A DNA stretch of 61,332 bases from contig NZ_FZOD01000059.1 of assembly GCF_900188345.1 (NCBI RefSeq), forward strand, positions 1 through 61,332, written 5' to 3'. Position 1 is the first letter of the stretch, and every line of letters begins with the position of its first letter. A program made the position numbers and the translations under genes. The notes under the pieces were generated by a model that was not told the origin of the DNA, did not search any database, and saw nothing but the letters and a program-made list of their open reading frames with translations. This DNA comes from Streptosporangium subroseum. GTDB lineage: Bacteria; Actinomycetota; Actinomycetes; Streptosporangiales; Streptosporangiaceae. Positions 19,753-27,553 of the stretch are shown piece by piece.

Positions 19753-19968
19753 ATGACCAATCCCTTCGAGGATCCCGATGCCTCGTATTTCGTGCTCGTG
19801 AATGACGAGGGTCAGCATTCGTTGTGGCCGGTCTTCGTCGACGTGCCCGAGGGGTGGACCGTCGTCCACGGCGAAGCCGACCGGGCGAGCTGCCTCGATT
19901 ACATCGAGACCAACTGGACCGACATGCGGCCCAAGAGCCTGATCGCCCAGATGGACAACGCCTCCTGA
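19753..19968 (+). CDS. MbtH-like protein
   Basis: A 71-residue MbtH-family protein, a chaperone-like activator that binds adenylation domains and is often needed for their solubility and activity. Family hallmarks are all present: NPF near the N terminus, SLWPVFVDVPEGW in the middle, and NWTDMRPKSL near the C terminus with the conserved tryptophans. GGGGA precedes the ATG. Its place beside the synthetase and thioesterase indicates that it serves the synthetase in this window. Confidence 0.95.
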   Translation: MTNPFEDPDASYFVLVNDEGQHSLWPVFVDVPEGWTVVHGEADRASCLDYIETNWTDMRPKSLIAQMDNAS

Positions 19969-20149
19969 CCGTGCCGCCTCAGTCGCGGCATAGCCGGCCG
20001 CCGGTCGTTGCGAGATCAGAGCGCGAGGGTCTAGGCCACCTGGGTTCACATCCACCCTCACCGCCGTTGCGTGGCGTCGACCGCCCAGATTCGGTCACCG
20101 TCTCCTGAAATGCACCTGACCTGCAATGACGTCTGCAGGCGGAGTATGT

Positions 20150-20280
20150 TCCAGTGCCCTGCCCATCTCCCAGGACCTGGGTGCGGTCCGTTACGTCACC
20201 GACCGTGACGTGGTGATGCGCAAGGGTGAGGTCGTCGAGACCGCCACGACGGCCGCCTGCGCACCGCACCGTCACATGAG
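20150..20280 (+). pseudogene. Decayed fragment of a peptide-type ABC transporter ATPase
   Basis: The plus strand encodes ISQDLGAVRYVTDRDVVM followed by RKGEVVETATTA. This matches the H-loop region of Opp/Dpp ATPases (compare ISHDLGVVHHISDRVLVM and REGRVVEEG in the transporter at 24-25.6 kb). Walker A, the signature motif and Walker B are absent, and the H-loop His is Gln. It is probably a relic of a transporter once at the cluster edge. The rest of 19969-20420 shows no gene. Confidence 0.65.
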
Positions 20281-20360
20281 CATTCGAAGCGACTTCTGGA
20301 AGTTTTGTGAGCACCGAGCCACGGCTCGCGATCCCGAACAGCCAGACAGCCGGACAAGAC

Positions 20361-20404
20361 GAAAGCGTCCCTGACCGCGAACACGCAGGTCAGAGACGCT
20401 TTCC
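20361..20404 (-). terminator. Hairpin terminator downstream of the CAU tRNA
   Basis: Arms GAAAGCGTCCCTGACC and GGTCAGAGACGCTTTC pair over 16 nt with one mismatch and an 11-nt loop. It lies 16 nt past the 3' end of the minus-strand tRNA. There is no strong T run, which is usual for GC-rich actinobacterial terminators. Confidence 0.7.
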
Positions 20405-20420
20405 GAGTGGTCATGAGAGG

Positions 20421-20494
20421 TAGGGCGGGCGGGACTCGAACCCGCGACCCAGGGATTATGAGTCCCCTGCTCTAACCAGCTGAGCTACCGCCCC
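20421..20494 (-). tRNA. tRNA with CAT anticodon (tRNA-Ile2 or elongator tRNA-Met)
   Basis: A 74-nt cloverleaf: acceptor GGGGCGG with CCGCCCT (one G-U pair), D arm GCTCAGCTGGTTAGAGC, anticodon loop CTCATAA, T arm GCGGGTTCGAGTCCCGC, discriminator A and no encoded CCA. CAT can mean elongator Met or, after lysidine modification by TilS, Ile (AUA). The anticodon stem GGGGA/TCCCT resembles bacterial tRNA-Ile2 more than the Met form I recall from related species, so Ile2 is slightly favoured. Confidence 0.9.
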
Positions 20495-20647
20495 TCACGC
20501 GATCCGTACTGCCGCATTCAACCAAACGCGCGCCCCGTTCGCACATTCGACGGGCAGTAAGGGGTCAAGATGTGATCTTTGACGGTGAAACCGATGCTCA
20601 GGGGACTCGCTAACCTACCTGGGGACGTTGTTGAGGAGTGTTGGATC

Positions 20648-21766
20648 ATGCGCGTTGTTGAAGCTTTCCGTGAGTCGTACGGCGTGGAGCCGCTGGGGGT
20701 GTGGCACGCCCCGGGGCGGGTCAACCTGATCGGCGAGCACACCGACTACAACGACGGGTTCGTGCTGCCGTTCGCGGTGCCGTGGGGGGTCACCGCGGCG
20801 GTCGCTCCGCGCGCGGACGACGTCATCCGGTTGCGGTCGCTCCAGGCGGGAGAGCCGCTGACCATCGAGACCCTCGACCAGGCCGAGGGCTGGGCTCGCT
20901 ATGTCGTCGGCGTGTTCTGGGTGCTCCGCGAGGCCGGTCATCCGGTCCGGGGCGCGGATCTGGTGATCGACGGGGATGTGCCTCAGGGAGCGGGGCTGTC
21001 GTCGAGTGCGGCGCTGGAGGTGGCCGTCGGGACCGCCCTCAACGAGCTGTACGGCCTGGGCCTCACCAAGATGGAGGTCGCCCTCGCGGCGCAGAAGGCC
21101 GAGAACGACTTCGTGGGCGTGCCGTGCGGAATCATGGACCAGGCCGCCTCCGCGCTCGGAGAGCAGGGAAAGGCCCTGTTCATGGACTGCCGGAGCCTCG
21201 GCACCAGGAACATCCCGTTCGACCTGGCGCAGCACGGTCTCCAACTGCTGATCATCAATACCGGGGTGCACCACGAGCTCGCCGACGGGCAGTACGCCCG
21301 CCGCCGTCAGGACTGCGAGAACGCCGCCAAGCATCTGGGCGTCGAAGCGCTGCGCGACGTCACCGACCTGGCGGGCGCCCTCTCCAAGCTGCGCGGTGAC
21401 GAGCGCAAGCGCACCCAGCACGTGGTGACGGAGAACCACCGGGTCGAGGCGCTGATCGGGCTTCTGCGGGCGGGTGCCGTCCAGGAGATCGGCGGCCTGC
21501 TGAACGCCTCTCACCTGTCGCTGCGCGACCAGTACGAGGTGTCCTGCGCCGAGCTGGACGTGGCCGTGGAGTCGGCGATCCGGGGTGGGGCCCGCGGGGC
21601 GCGGATGACCGGCGGCGGGTTCGGCGGATCGGCCATCGCGCTCGTCGCCGACGACCGGGTGGAGTCCGTACGGGAGTCGGTGACCCGGGCCTACGCCGAG
21701 CGCGGCTGGTCCGCGCCGGAGATCTACCCCGCGACCCCCGCGGCGGGAGCCCGCCGACTGGTCTGA
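20648..21766 (+). CDS. galK: Galactokinase
   Basis: GHMP-family kinase of 372 residues that phosphorylates galactose to galactose-1-phosphate with ATP, first step of the Leloir pathway. The galactokinase signature GRVNLIGEHTDYNDG is at residues 23-37, the ATP-binding motif PQGAGLSSSAA follows in the middle, and TGGGFGGSAI is near the C terminus. I use the ATG at 20648, preceded by GAGGAG about 10 nt away; a longer frame from 20579 lacks a ribosome site. galT and galE are not adjacent, so it seems to be a single-gene unit ending at the terminator at 21841. Confidence 0.96.
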   Translation: MRVVEAFRESYGVEPLGVWHAPGRVNLIGEHTDYNDGFVLPFAVPWGVTAAVAPRADDVIRLRSLQAGEPLTIETLDQAEGWARYVVGVFWVLREAGHPVRGADLVIDGDVPQGAGLSSSAALEVAVGTALNELYGLGLTKMEVALAAQKAENDFVGVPCGIMDQAASALGEQGKALFMDCRSLGTRNIPFDLAQHGLQLLIINTGVHHELADGQYARRRQDCENAAKHLGVEALRDVTDLAGALSKLRGDERKRTQHVVTENHRVEALIGLLRAGAVQEIGGLLNASHLSLRDQYEVSCAELDVAVESAIRGGARGARMTGGGFGGSAIALVADDRVESVRESVTRAYAERGWSAPEIYPATPAAGARRLV

Positions 21767-21840
21767 CCTCGCCAGGTCCTGTGACAGGCATCCCCTTCAG
21801 CACCGAAACCGACCCGGTCCTGTCGCAGGCATCTTCCTCC

Positions 21841-21875
21841 GGGATCGAGAAACCCTGTCAGGATTTCTCGATCCC
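21841..21875. terminator. Bidirectional terminator between galK and the MarR gene
   Basis: Perfect 12-bp stem, GGGATCGAGAAA pairing with TTTCTCGATCCC, with an 11-nt loop that itself contains CCTG/CAGG. It sits between convergent genes and can serve both. Confidence 0.85.
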
Positions 21876-21946
21876 GTTGAGCGGGGCCCCCGCCGGATCA
21901 GCGTAGGCACGCGGGGATCGGTGCCCGTCGCTGAAAGGTCACGCGC

Positions 21947-22519
21947 TCATGCCGGCGACCCGTTCTCCGGTTCAGCGTGCGATTTCCGGGCGATCGAGGC
22001 CCAGTCGGGCAGCAGCGGCGGGCCGTCCCCCTCCACGCCGCGCACCAGCCGGCGCAGCAGATCGTTGAGCAGCTCGCGGTCGTCGGAGTCGAGTGGGCTG
22101 AGCAGTGCCCGCTCCGCCCGGTCCCCCTCCCCCATCCGCCCTTCCCACATCGCGCGCCCCTCGGCGGTCAGCTCGACGAGGAGGCGGCGGCGGTCGCCGG
22201 GGTCGTGCGCGCGGGCGATGTATCCGGCCTGCTCCAACCGGTCGAGCCGGTTGGTCATCGTGGCCGGATGGGTGTCCAGCCACTCGGCCAGCAGCGACGG
22301 CGTCGCCCGGTAGGGCGGCCCGGACGCGACCAGGTGGTGGAGGACCTCGAACTCCCAGGGCTTGAGCCCGCCCGAGGCCAGCCAGGCCTCCTTCTCCCGC
22401 TTCATCACCCGCACGAGCATCTGCATGCGGGTGACGATCCCCTCGGTCTGCGGGTCGAGGTCGGACAGCTCACGCGACCAGTGGGCGATGTGCCGATCTA
22501 CGGAGTCCGGCTCTGACAT
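21947..22519 (-). CDS. MarR-family transcriptional regulator
   Basis: A 190-residue winged-helix protein. The core WEFEVLHHLVASGPPYRATP, then MTNRLDRLEQAGYIAR and DPGDRRRLLVELTAEG, are the DNA-binding helices and wing of MarR regulators. MarR dimers usually repress a neighbouring efflux or stress gene and release DNA when a small ligand binds. It is divergent from an MFS transporter with an 82-nt AT-rich gap, the standard arrangement for a local repressor. The ATG at 22519 is preferred to the GTG two codons upstream because it gives the usual MarR N terminus; neither has a strong ribosome site. Confidence 0.9.
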   Translation of the reverse strand: MSEPDSVDRHIAHWSRELSDLDPQTEGIVTRMQMLVRVMKREKEAWLASGGLKPWEFEVLHHLVASGPPYRATPSLLAEWLDTHPATMTNRLDRLEQAGYIARAHDPGDRRRLLVELTAEGRAMWEGRMGEGDRAERALLSPLDSDDRELLNDLLRRLVRGVEGDGPPLLPDWASIARKSHAEPENGSPA

Positions 22520-22601
22520 GTCCACAGGGTAACGGTCGTCTCCGCACCGATCATCATTTATACGAATGCATATATTTTGATTTCATAGTAAATTCCGATC
22601 C
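22520..22601. promoter_or_regulatory. AT-rich divergent control region of the MarR/MFS pair
   Basis: The stretch 22551-22594 is unusually AT-rich for this chromosome and contains imperfect dyads (TATACGAATGCATATA, and ATTTATA against AGTAAAT). It probably holds both promoters and the MarR operator. The MFS start at 22602 has no Shine-Dalgarno sequence, so its transcript may be short-leadered. Confidence 0.55.
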
Positions 22602-23846
22602 ATGACCCCCTTGCGAGACTCCTGGGCCCCTCTGCGGGACCGCCGCTTCCGCCTGCTGTGGACCGGCCAGACCCTGTCGAACGTCGGCGACGCCGTCACC
22701 ACGGTGGCCCTCGCGCTGGCGATCGTCACCGCGACGGGCTCGGCCACCGACCTCGGCGTGGTCCTGGCCGCCCAGGCGATAGCCACGGTGGCGCTGATGC
22801 TGCCCGGCGGCGTCTGGGCCGACCGCCTTCCCCGCCAGCGCCTGATGCTGGCCGCCGACCTGATCCGCGGCCTCACCCACGCCGTCATGGGCTTCGAGCT
22901 GATCACCGGCACGGTCGACATCGTCCATCTGGCGACGCTGGCCGCCGTCTCCGGCGCCGCGTCCGCGTTCTTCCTGCCCGCCTCCACGGGCCTGGTACCG
23001 GCCACCGTGAAGCAGGAGCACCTGCCCGCGGCCAACGCGCTCATGGCGATCGGCCAGCGCGGCTCCATGCTGCTCGGCCCGGGGATCGCCACCGCCCTCG
23101 CCCTGACCGCCGGCCCCGGCTGGGCACTGATCCTGGACGCCGTGACGTTTGTGCTCAGCGCGACACTGCTGGGCCGTCTCCGGCTCGCACCGATCCCGCC
23201 CGCGCCGCACGAGCGGTTCACCAGGCAGCTCGTCGAGGGCTGGACGGAGCTGCACCGCCACCGGTGGTACTGGACGAACCTCGTCGGCCACTCCCTGTGG
23301 AACATGGGCCGCTGCATCCTGATCACGATCGGACCCGTGATCGCCATCGGGAGTCTCGGCGGCGAGCTGGCCTGGGGAACGATCGTGCAGGGCGGTACGG
23401 TCGGAGCCCTCTGCGGAGCGCTGATCGCGCTCCGGGCGAAGCCGCGCAGGCCTCTCGTGACGGCCAACATCGCGCTCGGGCTCGGCGCTCTGCCCCTGGT
23501 GCTGCTCGCCGCCGGCGCTCCCGCTCTGATCGTCGGGGTGGCCTACGGGCTGATGACCGGCGGCGTTTCGTTCATGGCCCCCATCTGGGAGACCGCCGTA
23601 CAGGAGCACATCCCGGCCGAGGCGATCTCACGGGTGTCGGCCTACGACTGGATGCTCTCCCTGGGGCTGACGCCCCTCGGCATGGCCCTCGCCGGCCCGC
23701 TGGCCGGCGCGGTGGGTGCCACCGCGACCCTGTACGGCGCGGCGGCCCTGCTGGCGGTCTCCTGCCTCGGGGTGCTGGTCCTCCCCGACATCCGCAACCT
23801 CCGCCAGGGCTCGGCGGACACCGCGCCGAGCGCCTCACAGGTGTGA
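22602..23846 (+). CDS. MFS transporter (drug-efflux type)
   Basis: A 414-residue, strongly hydrophobic protein with the pattern of about 12 transmembrane helices. The N terminus (RDRRFRLLWTGQTLSNVGDA) and GGVWADRLPRQR between helices 2 and 3 are typical of the MFS_3/enterobactin-exporter-like group (TetA-like efflux pumps). It would export a small compound using the proton gradient. Substrate unknown. Regulation by the divergent MarR protein is inferred from position. The stop codon falls inside the first copy of the TCACnnGTGTGA repeat downstream. Confidence 0.88.
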   Translation: MTPLRDSWAPLRDRRFRLLWTGQTLSNVGDAVTTVALALAIVTATGSATDLGVVLAAQAIATVALMLPGGVWADRLPRQRLMLAADLIRGLTHAVMGFELITGTVDIVHLATLAAVSGAASAFFLPASTGLVPATVKQEHLPAANALMAIGQRGSMLLGPGIATALALTAGPGWALILDAVTFVLSATLLGRLRLAPIPPAPHERFTRQLVEGWTELHRHRWYWTNLVGHSLWNMGRCILITIGPVIAIGSLGGELAWGTIVQGGTVGALCGALIALRAKPRRPLVTANIALGLGALPLVLLAAGAPALIVGVAYGLMTGGVSFMAPIWETAVQEHIPAEAISRVSAYDWMLSLGLTPLGMALAGPLAGAVGATATLYGAAALLAVSCLGVLVLPDIRNLRQGSADTAPSASQV

Positions 23847-23984
23847 TCACGCTACGGCCCAGGCAACACGCCGAACACTTCACGGATGCGATCTACTCCG
23901 GCCCGGACATCGAACACCTCACAGATGTGATCACGCTTCTGCCGGAGCCCGGCGGACATCGGTTCGAGCGCCTCACGGGTGTGA
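23835..23984. repeat. Four spaced copies of a dyad-symmetric TCACnGrTGtGA element at a convergent gene end
   Basis: Copies start at 23835 (TCACAGGTGTGA), 23880 (TCACGGATGCGA), 23919 (TCACAGATGTGA) and 23973 (TCACGGGTGTGA). Each is embedded in a longer degenerate unit that includes ATCACGCT or similar. Two copies are perfect 5+5 dyads. They lie between the MFS stop and the stop of the ABC ATPase, not in a promoter. No coding function is seen. Confidence 0.75.
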
Positions 23985-23995
23985 GCGTGCTTCCG

Positions 23996-25603
23996 TCAGG
24001 GCTCGGCCGGCGCCAGTTTGGGCACCGCGCCGAGCAGCTCGCGGGTGTAGTCGTGCTTGGGGATGAAGAACACCTCGTCCACGTGCCCCTCCTCCACGAC
24101 CCGTCCCTCGCGCATGACCAGGACCCGGTCGCTGATGTGGTGCACCACTCCGAGGTCGTGGGAGATGAAGATCAGCGCGGTGCCGTCGGCCGCCTGGATC
24201 TCCGCGAGCAGGTCGAGCACCTGGGCCTGGATCGACACGTCCAGCGCGGAGACCGGTTCGTCGCAGACGAGCACGTCGGGCCGGGGAGCGATGGCCCTGG
24301 CGATGGCCACCCGCTGGCGCTGCCCGCCGGAGAGGCGCCGGGGGTGCCGGCCGGCGATGTCGGGCGCGAGGCCCACCCGGCCCAGCAGCTCGATCACCCG
24401 GGCCTTCCTGTCCGAGGAGGACCCACTGAGGGGTTCGGCGATCAGGCGGCCGACGGTGTAGCGGGGGTCGAAGGAGCCGAGCGGGTTCTGGGAGATCACC
24501 TGGATGCCGGATCGGCGGGAGCGGCGCCGACGCTCGGAGACGCCCGACCAGGGGTCGCCGTTCAGCCGAACCCCGCCGGAGACGGGCTCGAGCAGGCCCA
24601 GCACGAGCCGGGCGACGGTCGTCTTGCCCGAACCCGACTCTCCCACGATGCCGACGGTCTCGCCCGGATAGACCTCGAAGGAGACGTCGTCCACCACCTT
24701 GCGGGTGCCGTACGCCGCGGACAGACCCGAGACCTCCACGACCGGCGCGCCGTGGCCGACGTGCCGTTCGGGCAGCGGGGCACGCAGCGACACGCCTCCG
24801 GCGATCGCGGACAGGCGGGTGCCGCGTGAGGCGGCCGAGGGCACGGCGGCCAGCAGCAGCCTGGTGTAGTCGTGCGCGGGCGCGGACAGCACGCGGGCGG
24901 TCGGCCCCTCCTCGACGATCACACCGTCCTTCATGACCAGTACGCGGTCGGCGATGGAGGAGACCACGGCCAGATCGTGGCTGATCATGAGCAGGGCGGT
25001 GCCCTCCGCTCTGCGGGCGGCGAGCAGGCGCAGGATCTGGGCCTGCACGGTGACGTCGAGCGCGGTCGTCGGCTCGTCGGCGATGATCAGCGGAGGGTCG
25101 GCGGCGATGGCCGAGGCGATCAGGGCGCGCTGGCGCAGCCCTCCGGAGAGCTGGTGGGCGTACTGCCGGGCACGCACCTCCGGCTCCGGCACGCCGACCG
25201 CGTCGAGCAGCTCGATCACCCTTGCCTTGCGGTCCGCGCGGGACACGACGTCATGGGTGGCGAGCACCTCGGCGATCTCGTCGCCGACCGTGCGGAGCGG
25301 GTCGAGCGACAGGAGCGCGTCCTGCAGCACCAGCCCGGCGAACCGGCCGCGCAGCCGCCGCCAGTCCCGCTGCCCGAACCGGAGCGCGTCCTGCCCCTTC
25401 ACTGTGAACCTGCCCGCGGTCACCGTCGCGCCGGGGCCGGTCAGTCCCACCAGGGTCCTGGCCGTGACGCTCTTGCCCGAGCCTGACTCCCCGACGATCG
25501 CCACGCACTCCCCCGGCGCGATCGACAGGCTCACTCCTCGTACGGCCTCCACGCCGGCCTTGGGAAAGGCGACCCGCAGGTCCTCGACCTCGATCAGGCT
25601 CAT
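23996..25603 (-). CDS. Fused double ATPase of an Opp/Dpp-type ABC importer
   Basis: Two complete ABC ATPase domains in one 535-residue chain, equivalent to OppD plus OppF. Domain 1 (~1-260) has GESGSGKS, LSGGLRQR, LIIADEPTTALD and ISHD; domain 2 (~280-530) has GESGSGKT, LSGGQRQR, VLVCDEPVSALD and ISHD. All catalytic motifs look intact, so both sites should bind and hydrolyse ATP to drive import through the two permeases encoded upstream. The ATG at 25603 overlaps the permease stop (ATGA) and has GGGAG upstream. It is the last gene of the SAM-riboswitch operon. A substrate cannot be read from the sequence. Confidence 0.93.
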   Translation of the reverse strand: MSLIEVEDLRVAFPKAGVEAVRGVSLSIAPGECVAIVGESGSGKSVTARTLVGLTGPGATVTAGRFTVKGQDALRFGQRDWRRLRGRFAGLVLQDALLSLDPLRTVGDEIAEVLATHDVVSRADRKARVIELLDAVGVPEPEVRARQYAHQLSGGLRQRALIASAIAADPPLIIADEPTTALDVTVQAQILRLLAARRAEGTALLMISHDLAVVSSIADRVLVMKDGVIVEEGPTARVLSAPAHDYTRLLLAAVPSAASRGTRLSAIAGGVSLRAPLPERHVGHGAPVVEVSGLSAAYGTRKVVDDVSFEVYPGETVGIVGESGSGKTTVARLVLGLLEPVSGGVRLNGDPWSGVSERRRRSRRSGIQVISQNPLGSFDPRYTVGRLIAEPLSGSSSDRKARVIELLGRVGLAPDIAGRHPRRLSGGQRQRVAIARAIAPRPDVLVCDEPVSALDVSIQAQVLDLLAEIQAADGTALIFISHDLGVVHHISDRVLVMREGRVVEEGHVDEVFFIPKHDYTRELLGAVPKLAPAEP

Positions 25604-26469
25604 GGGTTTCTCCCTTCGAAACGGCGTTGCAGCCGACGCCCGACCAGCGTCAGGCTGATGACGGTCAGCGTGACGGCGAGGCCGGGAAAGAGGGCCGTCC
25701 ACGGGGCGACGCGCAGGTAGTTGCGGGCCTCGGACAGCATGGAGCCCCATTCGGGGCTGGGCGGCTGCGGGCCCATGCCGAGGAAGCTGAGACCCGAGGT
25801 GGCGATGATGGCGGTGCCCATGCCGATCGTGGCGAGCACCGGCAGTGGGCCCAGCACGTTGGGCAGGACGTGCCGCAGGACCAGCACCGGCCGGGACAGC
25901 CCGAAGGTGACGGCCTGTTCGACATAGCCGGAACGGCGGACCACAAATGTCTGCGCCCGGATCACGCGGGCGTAGTTCGGGATCTGGGCCACACCGATCG
26001 CGAGGATGACGTTGCCGGTGCCGGGACCGGTGATCGCGATGACCATGAGGGCGAGCAGCAGTTCGGGGAAGGTGGCCAGGACGTCGAACAGGCGGCTGAG
26101 CAACTCGTCGAGGTATCGGGGAGAGAGCCCCGCCACGATGCCCAGGAGCGTGCCGATCCCGGTGGCGAGCAGGATCGCCGCCGCGCCGATGCTCAGCGAG
26201 TGCCCGGCGCCGTGGACGACGCGGGCCAGCACGTCCCTGCCCAGATGGTCGGTGCCGAACCAGTGCCCGGCGCTCGGCCCGGCGAGCGCGTGCAGCGGAT
26301 CGGCGGCCAGCGGGTCCACCCCGGTCAGCAGCCTCGGGGCCGTCGCGGCGACCGCGGCGACGATCAGGAACAGCAGCGGGGGGATCAGCCCGGGAGGCAC
26401 GCCGTACCGGCGCCTGGGGGGGGTGGGAGCGGAGGGGGCGATCTGCGGCGCCTCGGTGACCGTCGTCAT
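25600..26469 (-). CDS. ABC importer permease, DppC/OppC type
   Basis: A 289-residue inner-membrane permease with an N-terminal proline-rich cytoplasmic tail, one early helix (PPLLFLIVAAVAATAP), the OppC/DppC region HWFGTDHLGRDVLARVVHGA, and a BPD_transp_1 domain of about five further helices. The EAA-type loop that docks on the ATPase is near QAVTFGLSRPVLVLRHVLP. The ATG at 26469 follows GAGGAG and overlaps the stop of the small ORF before it (ATGA). It partners with the DppB-like permease at 26582. The family moves peptides, nickel or opines; the substrate here is unknown. Confidence 0.92.
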   Translation of the reverse strand: MTTVTEAPQIAPSAPTPPRRRYGVPPGLIPPLLFLIVAAVAATAPRLLTGVDPLAADPLHALAGPSAGHWFGTDHLGRDVLARVVHGAGHSLSIGAAAILLATGIGTLLGIVAGLSPRYLDELLSRLFDVLATFPELLLALMVIAITGPGTGNVILAIGVAQIPNYARVIRAQTFVVRRSGYVEQAVTFGLSRPVLVLRHVLPNVLGPLPVLATIGMGTAIIATSGLSFLGMGPQPPSPEWGSMLSEARNYLRVAPWTALFPGLAVTLTVISLTLVGRRLQRRFEGRNP

Positions 26470-26585
26470 CGGTTTCTCCTCGGGCGGGTTCTCCACGACC
26501 TGGACGTCCTCGGACGGGACGTCGGCGACTCCCCGGCTGTGGTGTCGCCGATGTCGTCGCGGCCCTTCGCCGGCCAGGGTGTCAT
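26466..26585 (-). CDS. Bridging small ORF between the two permease genes (39 aa)
   Basis: The ATG at 26585 overlaps the DppB-like stop by 4 nt (ATGA) and its TGA overlaps the DppC-like start by 4 nt (ATGA). It has a full ribosome site, GAGGAG, 6 nt before the ATG. The peptide starts MTPWPAKGRDDIGDTT and ends Arg-rich (RTSRSWRTRPRRNR). No family is recognised. The junction GAGGAGAA-CCGATGAC occurs at both its start and its end, which suggests a duplicated junction. It is one of three such bridges in this operon; it could be a functional peptide or only a ribosome-coupling linker. Confidence 0.5.
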   Translation of the reverse strand: MTPWPAKGRDDIGDTTAGESPTSRPRTSRSWRTRPRRNR

Positions 26586-27553
26586 CGGCTTCTCCTCAGG
26601 CGGGGGTCGATCGCGAGGTAGGCGAGGTCGACGATCGTGCTGACCGTCACGTAGGCGAGCGCGGACAGCAGCACGACCGCCATCACCACCGGCATGTCCT
26701 TTCCGGTCACCGCGGAGACGGTGACCTGGCCGAGCCCGGGGCGGCCGAAGACGGCCTCGATGATGATCGCGCCGCCGAGCAGGACGCCGGTGAACCAGCC
26801 GAGGAGGGTGACGGCGGGGAGCAGCGCGTGCCGCAGGGCGTGCCGGATGACAAGCCGCCACTCGGTGATGCCACGCGAGCGCGCGGTCACCGCGAACGGC
26901 TCCTCCAGCGCCCGTTCCAGTCCCTCGCGCAGCACCTGGCCGAGCACTCCGGAGATCTGCAGCCCCAGCGCCACCGCGGGCAGGACGAGCGAGACGAAGC
27001 CGCGGTCCCCGGAGACCGGGAACCAGCCGAGGGTGAAGGAGAACACCGCGAGCAGCAGGATCCCGATCAGGAACGGCGGCACCGAGACCACCACCAGCTC
27101 GGACAGGCCGACCAGGTCGCCGAACCGGGACCTGCGCCCTGCGGTGGCCAGCGCGAGCACCAGGGCGAGCACCACCCCGAAGACCGCCGCGGTGAGCGCC
27201 AGAGAGACGGTCGGCCAGATCTGCGAGGACAGGACGTCTCCGACTCCGCGCTGCAGGATGTAGGAGTGGCCGAGGTCGCCCCGGAGCAGCCGGGCCAGAT
27301 AGTCGCCGTACTGTTCCAGCGCCGAACGGTCCAGCCCCCACTCGGCGATGATCTGCGCCCGTCGCTCGGGGGTGTCGAGACCGTCGCCGATCAGCACGTC
27401 CACGGTGTCGCCGGGGGCGAACAGCAGGGCGACGTAGGCCGCCGTGGCGGCGGCCCAGAGTACGGCGAGGCCGGACCCGAGCCGCCGGACCACGGGGCCG
27501 AGCCACCCGGCGGCGGCCAGCCCCCGCCGCCGGGTGAGTTGGAGAGTGCTCAC
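26582..27553 (-). CDS. ABC importer permease, DppB/OppB type
   Basis: A 323-residue membrane protein with one N-terminal helix, then the periplasmic stretch with GDLGHSYILQRGVGDVL typical of DppB/OppB, then about five helices including the EAA-like loop TARSRGITEWRLVIRHALRHALLP. It forms the membrane pore with the DppC-like protein. The GTG at 27553 overlaps the binding-protein stop (GTGA), so its translation is coupled to the upstream gene. Function and substrate follow from the importer operon only. Confidence 0.92.
   Translation of the reverse strand: MSTLQLTRRRGLAAAGWLGPVVRRLGSGLAVLWAAATAAYVALLFAPGDTVDVLIGDGLDTPERRAQIIAEWGLDRSALEQYGDYLARLLRGDLGHSYILQRGVGDVLSSQIWPTVSLALTAAVFGVVLALVLALATAGRRSRFGDLVGLSELVVVSVPPFLIGILLLAVFSFTLGWFPVSGDRGFVSLVLPAVALGLQISGVLGQVLREGLERALEEPFAVTARSRGITEWRLVIRHALRHALLPAVTLLGWFTGVLLGGAIIIEAVFGRPGLGQVTVSAVTGKDMPVVMAVVLLSALAYVTVSTIVDLAYLAIDPRLRRSR

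Noticed and set aside
22658..24829. A 723-codon plus-strand frame starting inside the MFS gene
   Set aside because: Frame-shifted shadow of the MFS and ABC ATPase genes; Arg/Gly/Pro-rich composition without motifs.
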